Shown here: positions 1-6,862 of the stretch, in pieces
Layout of the letters: every line of letters starts with the position of its first letter
Position numbering within the stretch: the first letter of the stretch is position 1
Origin: JBKEDH01 sp047975295
Lineage (GTDB): Bacteria; Bacteroidota; Bacteroidia; Flavobacteriales; Flavobacteriaceae
Assembly: GCA_047975295.1 (NCBI GenBank)
Contig: JBKEDH010000073.1
Coordinates: 1-14,249 of the forward strand
DNA: 14,249 bases
Direction of reading: 5' to 3'
Notes under the pieces: generated by a model
The model's database searches: none
Told to the model about the DNA's origin: nothing
What the model saw: the letters and a program-made list of their open reading frames with translations, nothing else
Translations under genes and position numbers: made by a program

Positions 1-1052
1 TTGTTTAGGTCTTCGAAAGCCTTTTTTAAGCGTGCTACAAATGTTTTTTCGCCTTCGCGTACCCAAACCCGTGGATCGTAGTATTTTTTGTTGGGAGCAT
101 CGTCGCCTTCGGGATTACCAATTTGCGATTGTAGGTAATCGGCCTTATTTTTCATATAATCTCTAATACCGGTAGTGAAAGCATACTGTAGATCGGTATC
201 TATATTCATTTTTATTACACCATAACCAATGGCTTCCCGTATTTCTTCGACCGAAGAACCGGATCCGCCATGGAAAACAAAATCGATATGGTTGTGCTCT
301 ACGCCATATTTTTTAGAGATATAATCCTGCGAATTTTTAAGGATTTTTGGGGTAAGTTTTACATTACCTGGTTTGTAAACACCATGAACGTTACCAAAAG
401 CAGCAGCAATGGTAAATTGATCGCTTACTTTGCTTAGTTCTTCGTAGGCGTAGGCTACTTCTTCTGGTTGGGTATAAAGTTTGGAATCGTCAACATCGGT
501 ATTATCGACACCGTCTTCTTCTCCGCCGGTAATACCCAATTCGATTTCTAAGGTCATACCCATTTTGGACATCCTTTTCAGGTATGTTTTGCATATATCG
601 ATATTTTCTTCGATAGGCTCTTCCGAAAGGTCTATCATATGCGAGCTAAAAAGAGGTTTCCCTGTTTCGGTAAAATGCTTTTCGCTGGCATCTAATAATC
701 CATCTATCCAAGGTAAAAGTTTCTTGGCACAGTGGTCGGTATGTAAAATAACCGAAACACCGTAAGCTTCTGCCAAGGTATGTACATGTTTTGCTCCTGC
801 AATGGCACCAACAATAGCCGCTTTTTGGCCATCATTGCTTAAACCCTTACCGGCGTTAAATTGTGCACCCCCATTTGAAAATTGTATAATTACGGGAGCA
901 TTTAAAGCTGCGGCAGTTTCCAGTACACCATTTATTGTGTTCGATCCTATTACATTAACCGCAGGTAGGGCAAACCCTTTTTCTTTTGCCAGTTTGAATA
1001 TATTCTGAACGTCTTTCCCTGTAGCAACTCCGGGTTTAATATTGTGTCCCAT
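1..1052 (-). CDS. fbaA: Class II fructose-bisphosphate aldolase, 3' end outside window
   Basis: This zinc-dependent aldolase of glycolysis and gluconeogenesis interconverts fructose-1,6-bisphosphate with dihydroxyacetone phosphate and glyceraldehyde-3-phosphate in the cytoplasm. I translated the minus strand from the ATG at 1052-1050 and see 350 uninterrupted codons. The frame leaves the window two bases short of codon 351, after a C-terminal ARLKKAFEDLN, so only a few residues and the stop are missing (E. coli FbaA has 359). The motif LHTDHC places catalytic D106 and zinc ligand H107. GNVHGVYKPG supplies H223 and FHGGSGSS supplies H261. All are offset by three from the E. coli ligands H110, H226 and H264. 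The length and these motifs indicate the long FbaA-type class IIA form. It lies on the same strand as tamL, but 343 bases separate them and there is its own promoter-like element, so separate transcription is likely. Confidence 0.96.
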   Translation of the reverse strand, partial: MGHNIKPGVATGKDVQNIFKLAKEKGFALPAVNVIGSNTINGVLETAAALNAPVIIQFSNGGAQFNAGKGLSNDGQKAAIVGAIAGAKHVHTLAEAYGVSVILHTDHCAKKLLPWIDGLLDASEKHFTETGKPLFSSHMIDLSEEPIEENIDICKTYLKRMSKMGMTLEIELGITGGEEDGVDNTDVDDSKLYTQPEEVAYAYEELSKVSDQFTIAAAFGNVHGVYKPGNVKLTPKILKNSQDYISKKYGVEHNHIDFVFHGGSGSSVEEIREAIGYGVIKMNIDTDLQYAFTTGIRDYMKNKADYLQSQIGNPEGDDAPNKKYYDPRVWVREGEKTFVARLKKAFEDLN

Positions 1053-1099
1053 GTTTAATTTATTTTTTTATTTCTTTTTTTGATATTTGATTGTTGTCT

Positions 1100-1107
1100 C
1101 AAAAGTA
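1100..1107 (-). promoter_or_regulatory. Putative -7 element of fbaA promoter
   Basis: Read on the minus strand this is TACTTTTG, matching the Bacteroidota -7 consensus TANNTTTG, 47 bases upstream of the fbaA start codon. No good TTG -33 element is visible at 17-23 bases upstream, so only half of the promoter is supported. Confidence 0.45.
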
Positions 1108-1163
1108 ATTAAATTTTGAATAATTAGGGGAGGAGAATAGGTTAAAACGTTAAAAAACATCCG

Positions 1164-1173
1164 AAAACGTTTT
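1164..1173. promoter_or_regulatory. AAAACGTTTT palindrome, possible operator
   Basis: This is a perfect 10-bp palindrome with a central CG, about 110 bases upstream of fbaA. Two more AACGTT cores flank it at 1146-1151 and 1201-1206. A CG-centred palindrome is the typical shape of a LacI/CcpA-family operator, but no regulator is visible in the window. Chance occurrence in AT-rich DNA is possible. Confidence 0.2.
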
Positions 1174-1293
1174 AGTAATTACGAATTATGACTGTGGATT
1201 AACGTTTTTTTAATTTTATAGTTCCGGGTTTAGTACACGGAAAAAAATCAAAAAATATTCTCAATACATTAATAATCAAAATATTGAACTTAG

Positions 1294-1326
1294 AGACCTC
1301 ACAGGTTTTTAAAACCTGTGAGGTCT
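1294..1326. repeat. Perfect 16-bp-arm palindrome, REP-like
   Basis: The arm AGACCTCACAGGTTTT (1294-1309) is followed by a single T and its exact reverse complement (1311-1326). No U-tract follows on either strand, so it is not a standard intrinsic terminator, although the stem could still stabilise the 3' end of the tamL transcript. From memory, very similar GACCTCACAGG hairpins are scattered in multiple copies in flavobacterial genomes, like REP elements. I could not check this, and only one copy is in the window. Confidence 0.75.
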
Positions 1327-1360
1327 TGGAAATCAAATTAATAAATCAAGTAAGTTGATT

Positions 1361-1376
1361 TTTGTCGTGTACTAAA
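1361..1376 (-). repeat. 16-nt repeat, copy downstream of tamL
   Basis: On the minus strand this reads TTTAGTACACGACAAA. It is identical to the plus-strand sequence at 4078-4093, so the two copies are in inverted orientation and bracket tamL. A shorter 12-nt match lies at 1228-1239. The function is unknown. Confidence 0.7.
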
Positions 1377-1395
1377 TGTTTTTTCAATTAATGTA

Positions 1396-3951
1396 TTAGA
1401 AGGGATAGTTAATGCCAATATTGTAAACGGCTTTACTGAAATTATAGTCTTTAAACCACCGGAGGCCTTCTTGGTAAGAGGGGTTGTAGGTTTTAAAGCC
1501 TACATCTAAACGAAATACAAAGAAGTTAAAATCGTAGCGTAGGCCAAAACCAGAGCCCAAAGCAATGTCCTTTAACGAGCTAAAACTTGAAAAAGTAGCA
1601 TTGTCGTCTTCTACATTATCCAAAACGTTCCAGATATTGCCTGCATCGGCAAAAAAAGCACCGTTTAGACTTTCGAAAATATTAAACCTATGCTCTAAAC
1701 TAAAGGCTAACTTTAAATTGGCTTCGTTAAATTCGTTTGCCGAGGTAGAGCTTCCGGGACCCAAACTATAGGCAGACCATGCTCTGTTGTCGTTGGCACC
1801 ACCGGCAAAGAAGCTTTTAGAAAACGGTATGCTTGTAGAATTACCGTAAGGGATGGCAATACCTGCAAATACCCGGGTGGCAAGTATGTTTTTTCGGCCA
1901 AGATCCCAATGTTTTACATAGTCGAATTCGGTTTTTATAAATTGTGAATATGCCACGTTGAAAAGTTCGTAACGACCATCGTTATTTTTTTCAAGACCAA
2001 AAGCTCCCGATAAAATCGAGAGAAGATTGCCGGCCAGCTCGATCTTGGCCCGAAAAATGGAAAAATCCTCATCGACCAAATTTTCACGTTCATCGTTTGT
2101 TATACTAAAACTGGACGAAATGATAAGATTGTTTTCGGTTAGCCGTTTTTTACGTTCGTTTATGCCGTTAACTTCTTTATATTCGTCCGGATTACTCGAT
2201 TGGTAGTCGGTATCCGATAAAATCATATCCATAAAAGCATCGGATAGACCTTTTTCCAACGACGGGTTGCCATTAGGGTCGGTACCGATAAATTCCGAAG
2301 GCGTATTATAGGAATTAAGAGCAATGTAGTTTAAGTTGTTAAACGAACTGCTATATACGTTAAAGTAGTTTTTAATATTAAGATTCCGTACATATTGTAC
2401 GTTAAACACATCTAATTTGTCGGTTACTTTTTTTGAAGGCTGCCAGTTATAATTAAAAGTACCGTTAAATGTTTGTTTGTCCAGCCCAATATTGGTCTGT
2501 CCGCTGGTAGATAAGCTTATTTTTGTGCTGGGCGACATATATTTGGGCATTATCCTGTCGGTATTAAAGGGGAAGAAAAACCGTGGAATGGTTAAGTTTA
2601 GATCTATACCGTATTCGTAAATATCAAAAAAGCGATCTTTTTCTATATTACCATCTTTAGAAGCTCCAATAGAGGTAAAACCCGATAGTTGTAAGGTTTC
2701 TGCACCTTTAAAAATATTCCTTGCCAATATACTGGGACTAACCGAAAAACCTACCGACTGTATGTTGCTTTGTGATACATCGGTACTGAAACTTAAATTG
2801 AATTTTTTTAAGGGTGTTAGCCTAATCGTATCGCTTAGTGTGTTGTCGCTGTTTTCGGTGTATTTTATATCGGGGTATTTAAAAGTGCGGAGCTCGTTAA
2901 TATGACGGTAGGTTAAAGAGCGGTCGGTATCTTTAAAAATATTGCCCGGATTTATAAAAACAGCATCGGTAAGTGCCTTAGGTTTGTAACGAAGCTTGCC
3001 ATAACTGTAAATTTTAAAACCTTTGTAGAAAGCAGAATCCTGAAAAGGACGGTTTCTTTTCTCGTAACTATAATCGGTAATAATGGCAACGTCTTTTATT
3101 TTATATATTTTAAAAGGAACTCTTTTGGCCACGTCGTTTTCGCGTATGGTTTGGTTCTGTATCTGTAGTTCTACATTTACCTTTTTATTGGTGCCTATAG
3201 TGTCTATTTCGAAAGAGACATATTCTTGGTCGAAATGATAAACACCAGAATTCCTCATTAAACGGGTAATCCGGTTGCGCTCCTGTTCGAAATTAGAAGA
3301 TCTGTATTGTTCGTTTTGTTTAATAAAACTCTCTCGTTCTGTTTTTCTATATAAAGAGTCGGTTACCTGCGACTGTATAGCTGTTGTTATTGTATCTAAA
3401 ATATAGGCATCACCTTTTTCTATTTTGTATTCAACTTCTGCCCTTTTTTTAGGAAGTTTATTAACGGAATAGTCGGTTTTAACATTAAACCAACCATTGT
3501 TTATATAATATTGTTCGAAGTTTTCTGCGGTTTTTTTTGCTCTTGTTTCGTTAACGATTACCGGAGCTTCTCCTGTTTTTTTTATCCATTTGTTAAATCC
3601 TCTTCTGTTTTCCACAACCTTGTCCAATTGTTTGCGGGATAACCATTTGGTTTTTTTGTTTAACTTTTTAGGATTGTTATAATACTTATCGACCAAAAAA
3701 GAATCTATATTAGGTTTTGCCGTATTATAGATATGCAGCCGCAAGGGTGTGTTAGTAACTGGAATTTTACTATTGGGCTTTTGGTAAATTAAACTGTTTA
3801 AGGTTTCGGTATTGTTTTTTTTACCATCTACCCAAACTGTATTTTTAGTAAGTAGGTGTTCGTTGTCGGAAACCCGTTTTACGGCATCGCAAGCAAAAAA
3901 TAGCCCTGATAAAAATAATAGTAAGATAATCTTGTAAAATGGTCGTACCAA
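1396..3951 (-). CDS. tamL: TamL-type outer membrane assembly lipoprotein (BamA/TamA family)
   Basis: This 851-residue protein is the Bacteroidota counterpart of TamA, which works with TamB in outer-membrane protein insertion or phospholipid transport. The N-terminus is a lipoprotein signal: a hydrophobic stretch from residue 8 ends in the lipobox LFFAC with C21 as the acylated residue. POTRA-like sequence follows to about residue 370. The C-terminal half alternates hydrophobic and polar residues as a beta-barrel does, includes an NDNRAW segment resembling the lid-loop motif of this superfamily, and ends in NYPF with a terminal aromatic. The start is TTG at 3951-3949. The upstream frame is open only to a stop at about 4020-4018 and contains no ATG. 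A TamB-like gene is not adjacent. The gene is divergent from the RNA methyltransferase and bracketed by inverted 16-nt repeats. The family is confident, the partnership with TamB is inferred. Confidence 0.9.
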   Translation of the reverse strand: MVRPFYKIILLLFLSGLFFACDAVKRVSDNEHLLTKNTVWVDGKKNNTETLNSLIYQKPNSKIPVTNTPLRLHIYNTAKPNIDSFLVDKYYNNPKKLNKKTKWLSRKQLDKVVENRRGFNKWIKKTGEAPVIVNETRAKKTAENFEQYYINNGWFNVKTDYSVNKLPKKRAEVEYKIEKGDAYILDTITTAIQSQVTDSLYRKTERESFIKQNEQYRSSNFEQERNRITRLMRNSGVYHFDQEYVSFEIDTIGTNKKVNVELQIQNQTIRENDVAKRVPFKIYKIKDVAIITDYSYEKRNRPFQDSAFYKGFKIYSYGKLRYKPKALTDAVFINPGNIFKDTDRSLTYRHINELRTFKYPDIKYTENSDNTLSDTIRLTPLKKFNLSFSTDVSQSNIQSVGFSVSPSILARNIFKGAETLQLSGFTSIGASKDGNIEKDRFFDIYEYGIDLNLTIPRFFFPFNTDRIMPKYMSPSTKISLSTSGQTNIGLDKQTFNGTFNYNWQPSKKVTDKLDVFNVQYVRNLNIKNYFNVYSSSFNNLNYIALNSYNTPSEFIGTDPNGNPSLEKGLSDAFMDMILSDTDYQSSNPDEYKEVNGINERKKRLTENNLIISSSFSITNDERENLVDEDFSIFRAKIELAGNLLSILSGAFGLEKNNDGRYELFNVAYSQFIKTEFDYVKHWDLGRKNILATRVFAGIAIPYGNSTSIPFSKSFFAGGANDNRAWSAYSLGPGSSTSANEFNEANLKLAFSLEHRFNIFESLNGAFFADAGNIWNVLDNVEDDNATFSSFSSLKDIALGSGFGLRYDFNFFVFRLDVGFKTYNPSYQEGLRWFKDYNFSKAVYNIGINYPF

Positions 3952-4018
3952 ACGAAATTTAATTTTTAAGTTAAAGCTTTTAAAACAATAAAATGCCTTT
4001 TGGGTTAAAACTTGAGTT

Positions 4019-4026
4019 CAAAAATA
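4019..4026 (-). promoter_or_regulatory. Putative -7 element of tamL promoter
   Basis: The minus strand reads TATTTTTG, a full match to TANNTTTG, 67 bases upstream of the tamL TTG codon. No TTG is visible at the expected -33 distance. Confidence 0.4.
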
Positions 4027-4077
4027 CATTATTTATAGCTGAAAAAAATAATGGTTAATTAAAATTATATTTTTTTG

Positions 4078-4093
4078 TTTAGTACACGACAAA
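4078..4093 (+). repeat. 16-nt repeat, copy upstream of tamL
   Basis: TTTAGTACACGACAAA is an exact inverted match to 1361-1376. It overlaps a hairpin-forming stretch (4087-4119) and lies just upstream of the putative promoter of the RNA methyltransferase gene. Confidence 0.7.
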
Positions 4094-4125
4094 GATTCTT
4101 TTTAACTTGTCGAGTCTTTTTGTTT
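4087..4125 (+). terminator. Hairpin with U-tract, terminator-like, role unclear
   Basis: Two mutually exclusive stems are possible: CGACAA (4087-4092) with TTGTCG (4107-4112), or AAAGATTC (4091-4098) with GAGTCTTT (4112-4119, one G-U pair). The second is followed by a T-rich run. No plus-strand gene lies upstream to terminate, so it may be part of the repeat unit or a leftover structure. Confidence 0.25.
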
Positions 4126-4150
4126 TTAATCAAAAATGAATATAAATTTG
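4120..4150 (+). promoter_or_regulatory. Putative promoter of RNA methyltransferase gene
   Basis: TTG at 4120-4122 is followed after 20 bases by TAAATTTG at 4143-4150, matching the Bacteroidota arrangement TTG-N(about 19)-TANNTTTG. It is the best complete promoter in the window and implies a leader of about 80 bases before the ATG at 4236. Confidence 0.5.
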
Positions 4151-4235
4151 ATCAAAAAAACGGATACTTGTATTATTTTTCAAGCAAAGAGTCGTTTAAA
4201 CAAAACATCATTCTTTTTACAAGGTTAAAATATTT

Positions 4236-4958
4236 ATGAAACTCTCTAAAAACCAGATAAAATTAATAACGGGTTTAAAGCAAAAAAAGTTTAGACAGCA
4301 ACATGGTTTATTTGTTGCCGAGGGCGTAAAAACGATAAACGAATTACTACAATCGCATTTTAAGTTAAAAACGTTATATACTACAGTATCTTTCAATATT
4401 AATGCCAAAAATGAAGTTTTAATTTCCGAAAGTGAATTAAAACGTATTAGTTTTTTAAAAGCGCCAAACAGAGCTTTGGCCATTTTCGAAATTCCTAAAG
4501 AGAATCCAATAAAAACAGAAGGACTGCTCGTAGCTTTAGATGATGTTAGGGATCCTGGAAATCTAGGTACTATTATCCGTTTGTGCGATTGGTTTGGGAT
4601 AAAACAATTAATTTGCAGTAGCAATACGACAGATTGCTATAACCCAAAAGTTGTACAAGCTACAATGGGTTCGATAACCCGGGTAGATATTGCTTATCTG
4701 GATTTGTCCGATTTTTTAAAGCAGGTCGATTTGCCGGTTTACGGAGCTTTTATGGAAGGTAATAATGTTTATAACGAACCGCTTCCCGGTAGCGGTATTT
4801 TGGTGATGGGGAATGAAGCAAACGGAATTTCCGATAATATAGAGGCCGTTGTAGCCAACAAAATCTCGATACCACGCTATGGCGACCTGCAGGCCACCGA
4901 AAGTTTAAATGTGGCTACCGCAACGGCTATTTTGTTAAGTGAATTTAAACGGCGCTAA
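4236..4958 (+). CDS. SpoU/TrmH-family RNA 2'-O-methyltransferase
   Basis: The 240-residue protein is a SPOUT-superfamily enzyme that transfers a methyl group from S-adenosylmethionine to a ribose 2'-OH of rRNA or tRNA; the exact nucleotide cannot be read from sequence. The N-terminal part (about 1-90, starting KLSKNQIKLITGLKQKKFR) is the substrate-binding region seen in RlmB/TsnR-like members. The knotted catalytic domain has all three motifs: DPGNLGTIIR (residues 106-115, with the conserved N and R), MGNEANGIS (191-199), and SLNVATATA (223-231). The length is normal for the family. The ATG at 4236 lies at the expected place relative to these motifs. It is divergent from tamL and convergent with porT, with only 9 bases between the two stop codons. 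The family is certain, the substrate unknown. Confidence 0.93.
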   Translation: MKLSKNQIKLITGLKQKKFRQQHGLFVAEGVKTINELLQSHFKLKTLYTTVSFNINAKNEVLISESELKRISFLKAPNRALAIFEIPKENPIKTEGLLVALDDVRDPGNLGTIIRLCDWFGIKQLICSSNTTDCYNPKVVQATMGSITRVDIAYLDLSDFLKQVDLPVYGAFMEGNNVYNEPLPGSGILVMGNEANGISDNIEAVVANKISIPRYGDLQATESLNVATATAILLSEFKRR

Positions 4959-4967
4959 ATTTACGTT

Positions 4968-5699
4968 TTATTGAAAGGTGAAATTGATAAATACACCTCT
5001 GGATTTCATACTGTTAATGTTGCCCGTCCAAGGGCTGTTGGGATCTTTATCTCTAACCAATTCGTCGTTAATGGCAAAAACACCTCGTATTGAAGGTGTA
5101 AACTTAAAGTTGTGCAGATAGAAATCGATGCCAAAGCCCAGTTCGTAAAAGAACATATTTTTCTTGCTTCTAAACTGTCCATTTGCATTATCGTCCCTGC
5201 TACCTTCGTTACTCGAAAGGTTTAAGGCTGTCGAGGCACCGCCAACAATAAAAGGTTTAAAGTTGTTTAAGCGCTTGGTCGAAATTTTTAAGAGCAAAGG
5301 TATATGGATGTAAGTAGATTTTACCTCACGTAAGAAGTCTGACGATGTATAGCTGCCACCTTCGGGAAAATCGGATTCGGCAAAATGGAGCTCTCTTGTG
5401 GTCATGTACAGTCCCGGCTCCAATCGTAAATCCAAAAAATTGTTAATACGCAAATTTCCTATAAGGCCTACATTAAATCCCGTGCTTCTTTTAACATAGA
5501 TGTCCCGTAAATCCTCGTTGTAATCAAAATTAAAATCGTAATTGTTAAACCCTAAAAAATAGCCCCAACGCAATAGGTTATAATCGGTTGTACCCTTACC
5601 TTGGTTGGCATCGTAAGTAATTTTTTCTTTTTTAAAAAGTTGGGCGTTCGCAGTTTGGTAGCAAATAAAAACCAACATTAATACAACAATATGTCTCAT
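4968..5699 (-). CDS. porT: Type IX secretion outer-membrane protein PorT/SprT
   Basis: The 243-residue protein resembles PorT (SprT in Flavobacterium johnsoniae), a small outer-membrane beta-barrel protein required for type IX secretion of surface and extracellular proteins; in gliding flavobacteria its loss also affects motility. The Sec signal peptide MRHIVVLMLVFICYQTANA ends in ANA, with cleavage likely before Q20. The rest has alternating amphipathic strands, e.g. YFLGFNNYDFNFDY near residue 47 and the C-terminal GVFINFTFQ ending in an aromatic strand, as in outer-membrane barrels. The ATG at 5699-5697 is 5 bases after the ubiE stop, an arrangement I recall from other flavobacteria, which supports the assignment. 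It probably lacks its own promoter and is transcribed from the ubiE side. A generic beta-barrel porin-like protein is the alternative. Confidence 0.88.
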   Translation of the reverse strand: MRHIVVLMLVFICYQTANAQLFKKEKITYDANQGKGTTDYNLLRWGYFLGFNNYDFNFDYNEDLRDIYVKRSTGFNVGLIGNLRINNFLDLRLEPGLYMTTRELHFAESDFPEGGSYTSSDFLREVKSTYIHIPLLLKISTKRLNNFKPFIVGGASTALNLSSNEGSRDDNANGQFRSKKNMFFYELGFGIDFYLHNFKFTPSIRGVFAINDELVRDKDPNSPWTGNINSMKSRGVFINFTFQ

Positions 5700-5704
5700 G
5701 CGTT

Positions 5705-6448
5705 TTATTTAGACGATTTGTAAATTGTGGCAACACCTAATGTTTGCGGAAAATCTTCAACATTAATAAACCCAATTTTGCGTAAAATATTGTTTAAGGC
5801 TTCTCCAAAAGGAAAATTCGATGCCGAGTCGGATAGATATTTGTAAGCACTACGGTCTTTAGAAAACAGTTTGCCAATAGTGGGCAATATATATTTTGTA
5901 TATAGTTTATATCCTTGTTTGTATGGTGTTTTTGTTGGTACCGAGGTTTCCAGTATTACAAAAATACCATTGGGTTTTAATACCCGAAGTATCTCTTTTA
6001 GACCATTTTCAAGGTTTTCAAAATTCCGGACTCCAAAAGCAACGGTAATAGCATCGAAAGTGTTATTGGCAAACGGTAGGTTTTCGCTATCGCCCAAAAT
6101 CATTTCTATTTTATGGTCCAGCCCTTTGTTTTTTACTTTTTCTTTACCTATTTCGAGCATACCGCTACTAATGTCCAAGCCTGTAATTTTTGTGGCATTG
6201 GTCTCGGTTAGGTTAATGGCCAGATCGCCAGTACCCGTAGCGATATCGAGAATGGTATCTGGATTTGTGGCTTTAACAAGTTTAACCACTTTTTTTCGCC
6301 ATTTTATATCGATTCCGAAGGAAATGACACGATTAAGCCCGTCGTAATCGCCCGAAATAGTATCGAACATTTTGGTTACCTGTTCCTTTTTTCCTAAATC
6401 GCTGTTTTTGTATGGTTTTATTTTCGACAAAATTGGTATTTTTTGCAA
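5705..6448 (-). CDS. ubiE: Demethylmenaquinone C-methyltransferase (UbiE/MenG)
   Basis: This 247-residue class I SAM-dependent methyltransferase performs the last step of menaquinone synthesis, methylating demethylmenaquinone. Bacteroidota make menaquinone rather than ubiquinone, so the MenG role is the relevant one. The N-terminal signature KKEQVTKMFDTIS (20-32) is followed by YDGLNRVISFGIDIKWR (35-51). SAM motif I is LDIATGTGDLA (67-77), then GDSENLPF, and VAFGVRNFEN matching the family signature. The start is TTG at 6448-6446: upstream in frame is a stop with no ATG between, and the first internal methionine (M27) would delete conserved sequence. It is first in a probable operon with porT (5-base gap). 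I see no TANNTTTG element directly in front of it; a candidate on this strand lies inside the nearby MITE-like element. Confidence 0.95.
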   Translation of the reverse strand: MQKIPILSKIKPYKNSDLGKKEQVTKMFDTISGDYDGLNRVISFGIDIKWRKKVVKLVKATNPDTILDIATGTGDLAINLTETNATKITGLDISSGMLEIGKEKVKNKGLDHKIEMILGDSENLPFANNTFDAITVAFGVRNFENLENGLKEILRVLKPNGIFVILETSVPTKTPYKQGYKLYTKYILPTIGKLFSKDRSAYKYLSDSASNFPFGEALNNILRKIGFINVEDFPQTLGVATIYKSSK

Positions 6449-6528
6449 ACCTACATAATTTATTTTTGCTTTAAACCTGAGTTATTGAAATATGTACATT
6501 AGCCCTAATAAAAAAATTGTCGAGCTTA

Positions 6529-6686
6529 GAGCCTGTTTAAACTTATATCAATTGTTTTTCTATATCTCTTTTTGCGCATAATTTCGTTAAAATTTCAAGT
6601 AGCCCAGCTATTATCTTTTATTTTGCCTCATTCTGTATCAAAAATAAACTATACAAAAAGTCTATCATAAATTTAAAAACAGGCTC
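6529..6686. mobile_element. MITE-like element with GAGCCTGTTT inverted ends
   Basis: The left end GAGCCTGTTTAAA (6529-6541) and right end TTTAAAAACAGGCTC (6672-6686) are inverted copies sharing a perfect outer 10 bp. Directly outside both ends is TTA (6526-6528 and 6687-6689), consistent with a 3-bp TNA-type target duplication such as some IS5-family subgroups make. The 158 bp is too short for a transposase and shows no coding frame, so it fits a non-autonomous miniature element moved by an IS elsewhere. Inside, the minus strand carries TATTTTTG (6639-6646), a TANNTTTG match facing ubiE. The family assignment is inference. Confidence 0.65.
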
Positions 6687-6830
6687 TTAAATTATTACAA
6701 GAAATAGATGTCGTTACATCTTTATATTGGTATGTTTTTGGTAAATCTCATCCACACACCTATACATCGGCATATCTGCCCGTCATCACCATCAATCATA
6801 AATATTTAAAATACCAATACTTATTTGTAG

Positions 6831-6838
6831 TATATTTG
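6831..6838 (+). promoter_or_regulatory. Putative -7 element of trkA promoter, inside an inverted repeat
   Basis: TATATTTG matches TANNTTTG and ends 24 bases before the trkA ATG. It lies within GTAGTATATTTGCACTAC (6827-6844), whose GTAGT and ACTAC ends are inverted, so a repressor could in principle cover the promoter. No -33 TTG is seen at 17-23 bases. Confidence 0.5.
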
Positions 6839-6862
6839 CACTACTTTTTTTGATTATAAAAA

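Larger units (their letters stand above)
1228..1376. repeat. Possible small non-autonomous element with inverted ends and internal palindrome
   Basis: The left end carries GTTTAGTACACG (1228-1239). The right end carries the inverted copy TTTGTCGTGTACTAAA (1361-1376), and a 33-bp perfect hairpin lies between them. Inverted terminal motifs around a palindrome with no coding capacity suggest a MITE-like insertion, or two separate repeat units side by side. I see no clear target-site duplication at the outer edges, which weakens the transposon reading. Confidence 0.35.
1053..1395. other. 343-base gene-free gap between tamL and fbaA
   Basis: I see no plausible coding frame here. From left to right the gap holds the fbaA leader and its -7 element (1100-1107), three AACGTT-centred sites (about 1146-1206), a GTTTAGTACACG motif (1228-1239), a perfect hairpin (1294-1326), and an inverted 16-nt copy of the same motif (1361-1376) ending 20 bases from the tamL stop codon. 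The remainder is AT-rich sequence without recognisable structure. No classical terminator with a strong stem and U-tract is evident after tamL. Confidence 0.7.
6449..6862. other. 414-base divergent intergenic region, ubiE / trkA
   Basis: There is no plausible gene here. It holds the ubiE leader (6449 to about 6525), a 158-bp element with inverted ends (6529-6686), a short perfect hairpin AGATGT-CGTT-ACATCT (6706-6721), about 100 bases of plain sequence, and the trkA -7 element (6831-6838). Both flanking genes must be expressed from within or beside this stretch. Confidence 0.75.

Noticed and set aside
481..1008. Plus-strand open frames of 94 and 68 codons
   Set aside because: They are antisense to fbaA, whose catalytic motifs are intact on the minus strand; their Ser/Pro-rich composition is typical of shadow frames.
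1294..1326. Palindrome as the intrinsic terminator of tamL
   Set aside because: The stem is strong but no U-tract follows on either strand, and it lies about 70 bases after the stop; REP-like repeat is the better description.
4217..4624. Minus-strand frame of 135 codons
   Set aside because: It lies opposite the RNA methyltransferase gene, which has complete family motifs; no recognisable protein in the antisense frame.
5871..6347. Plus-strand frame of 158 codons
   Set aside because: It is fully antisense to ubiE and has no domain-like sequence.
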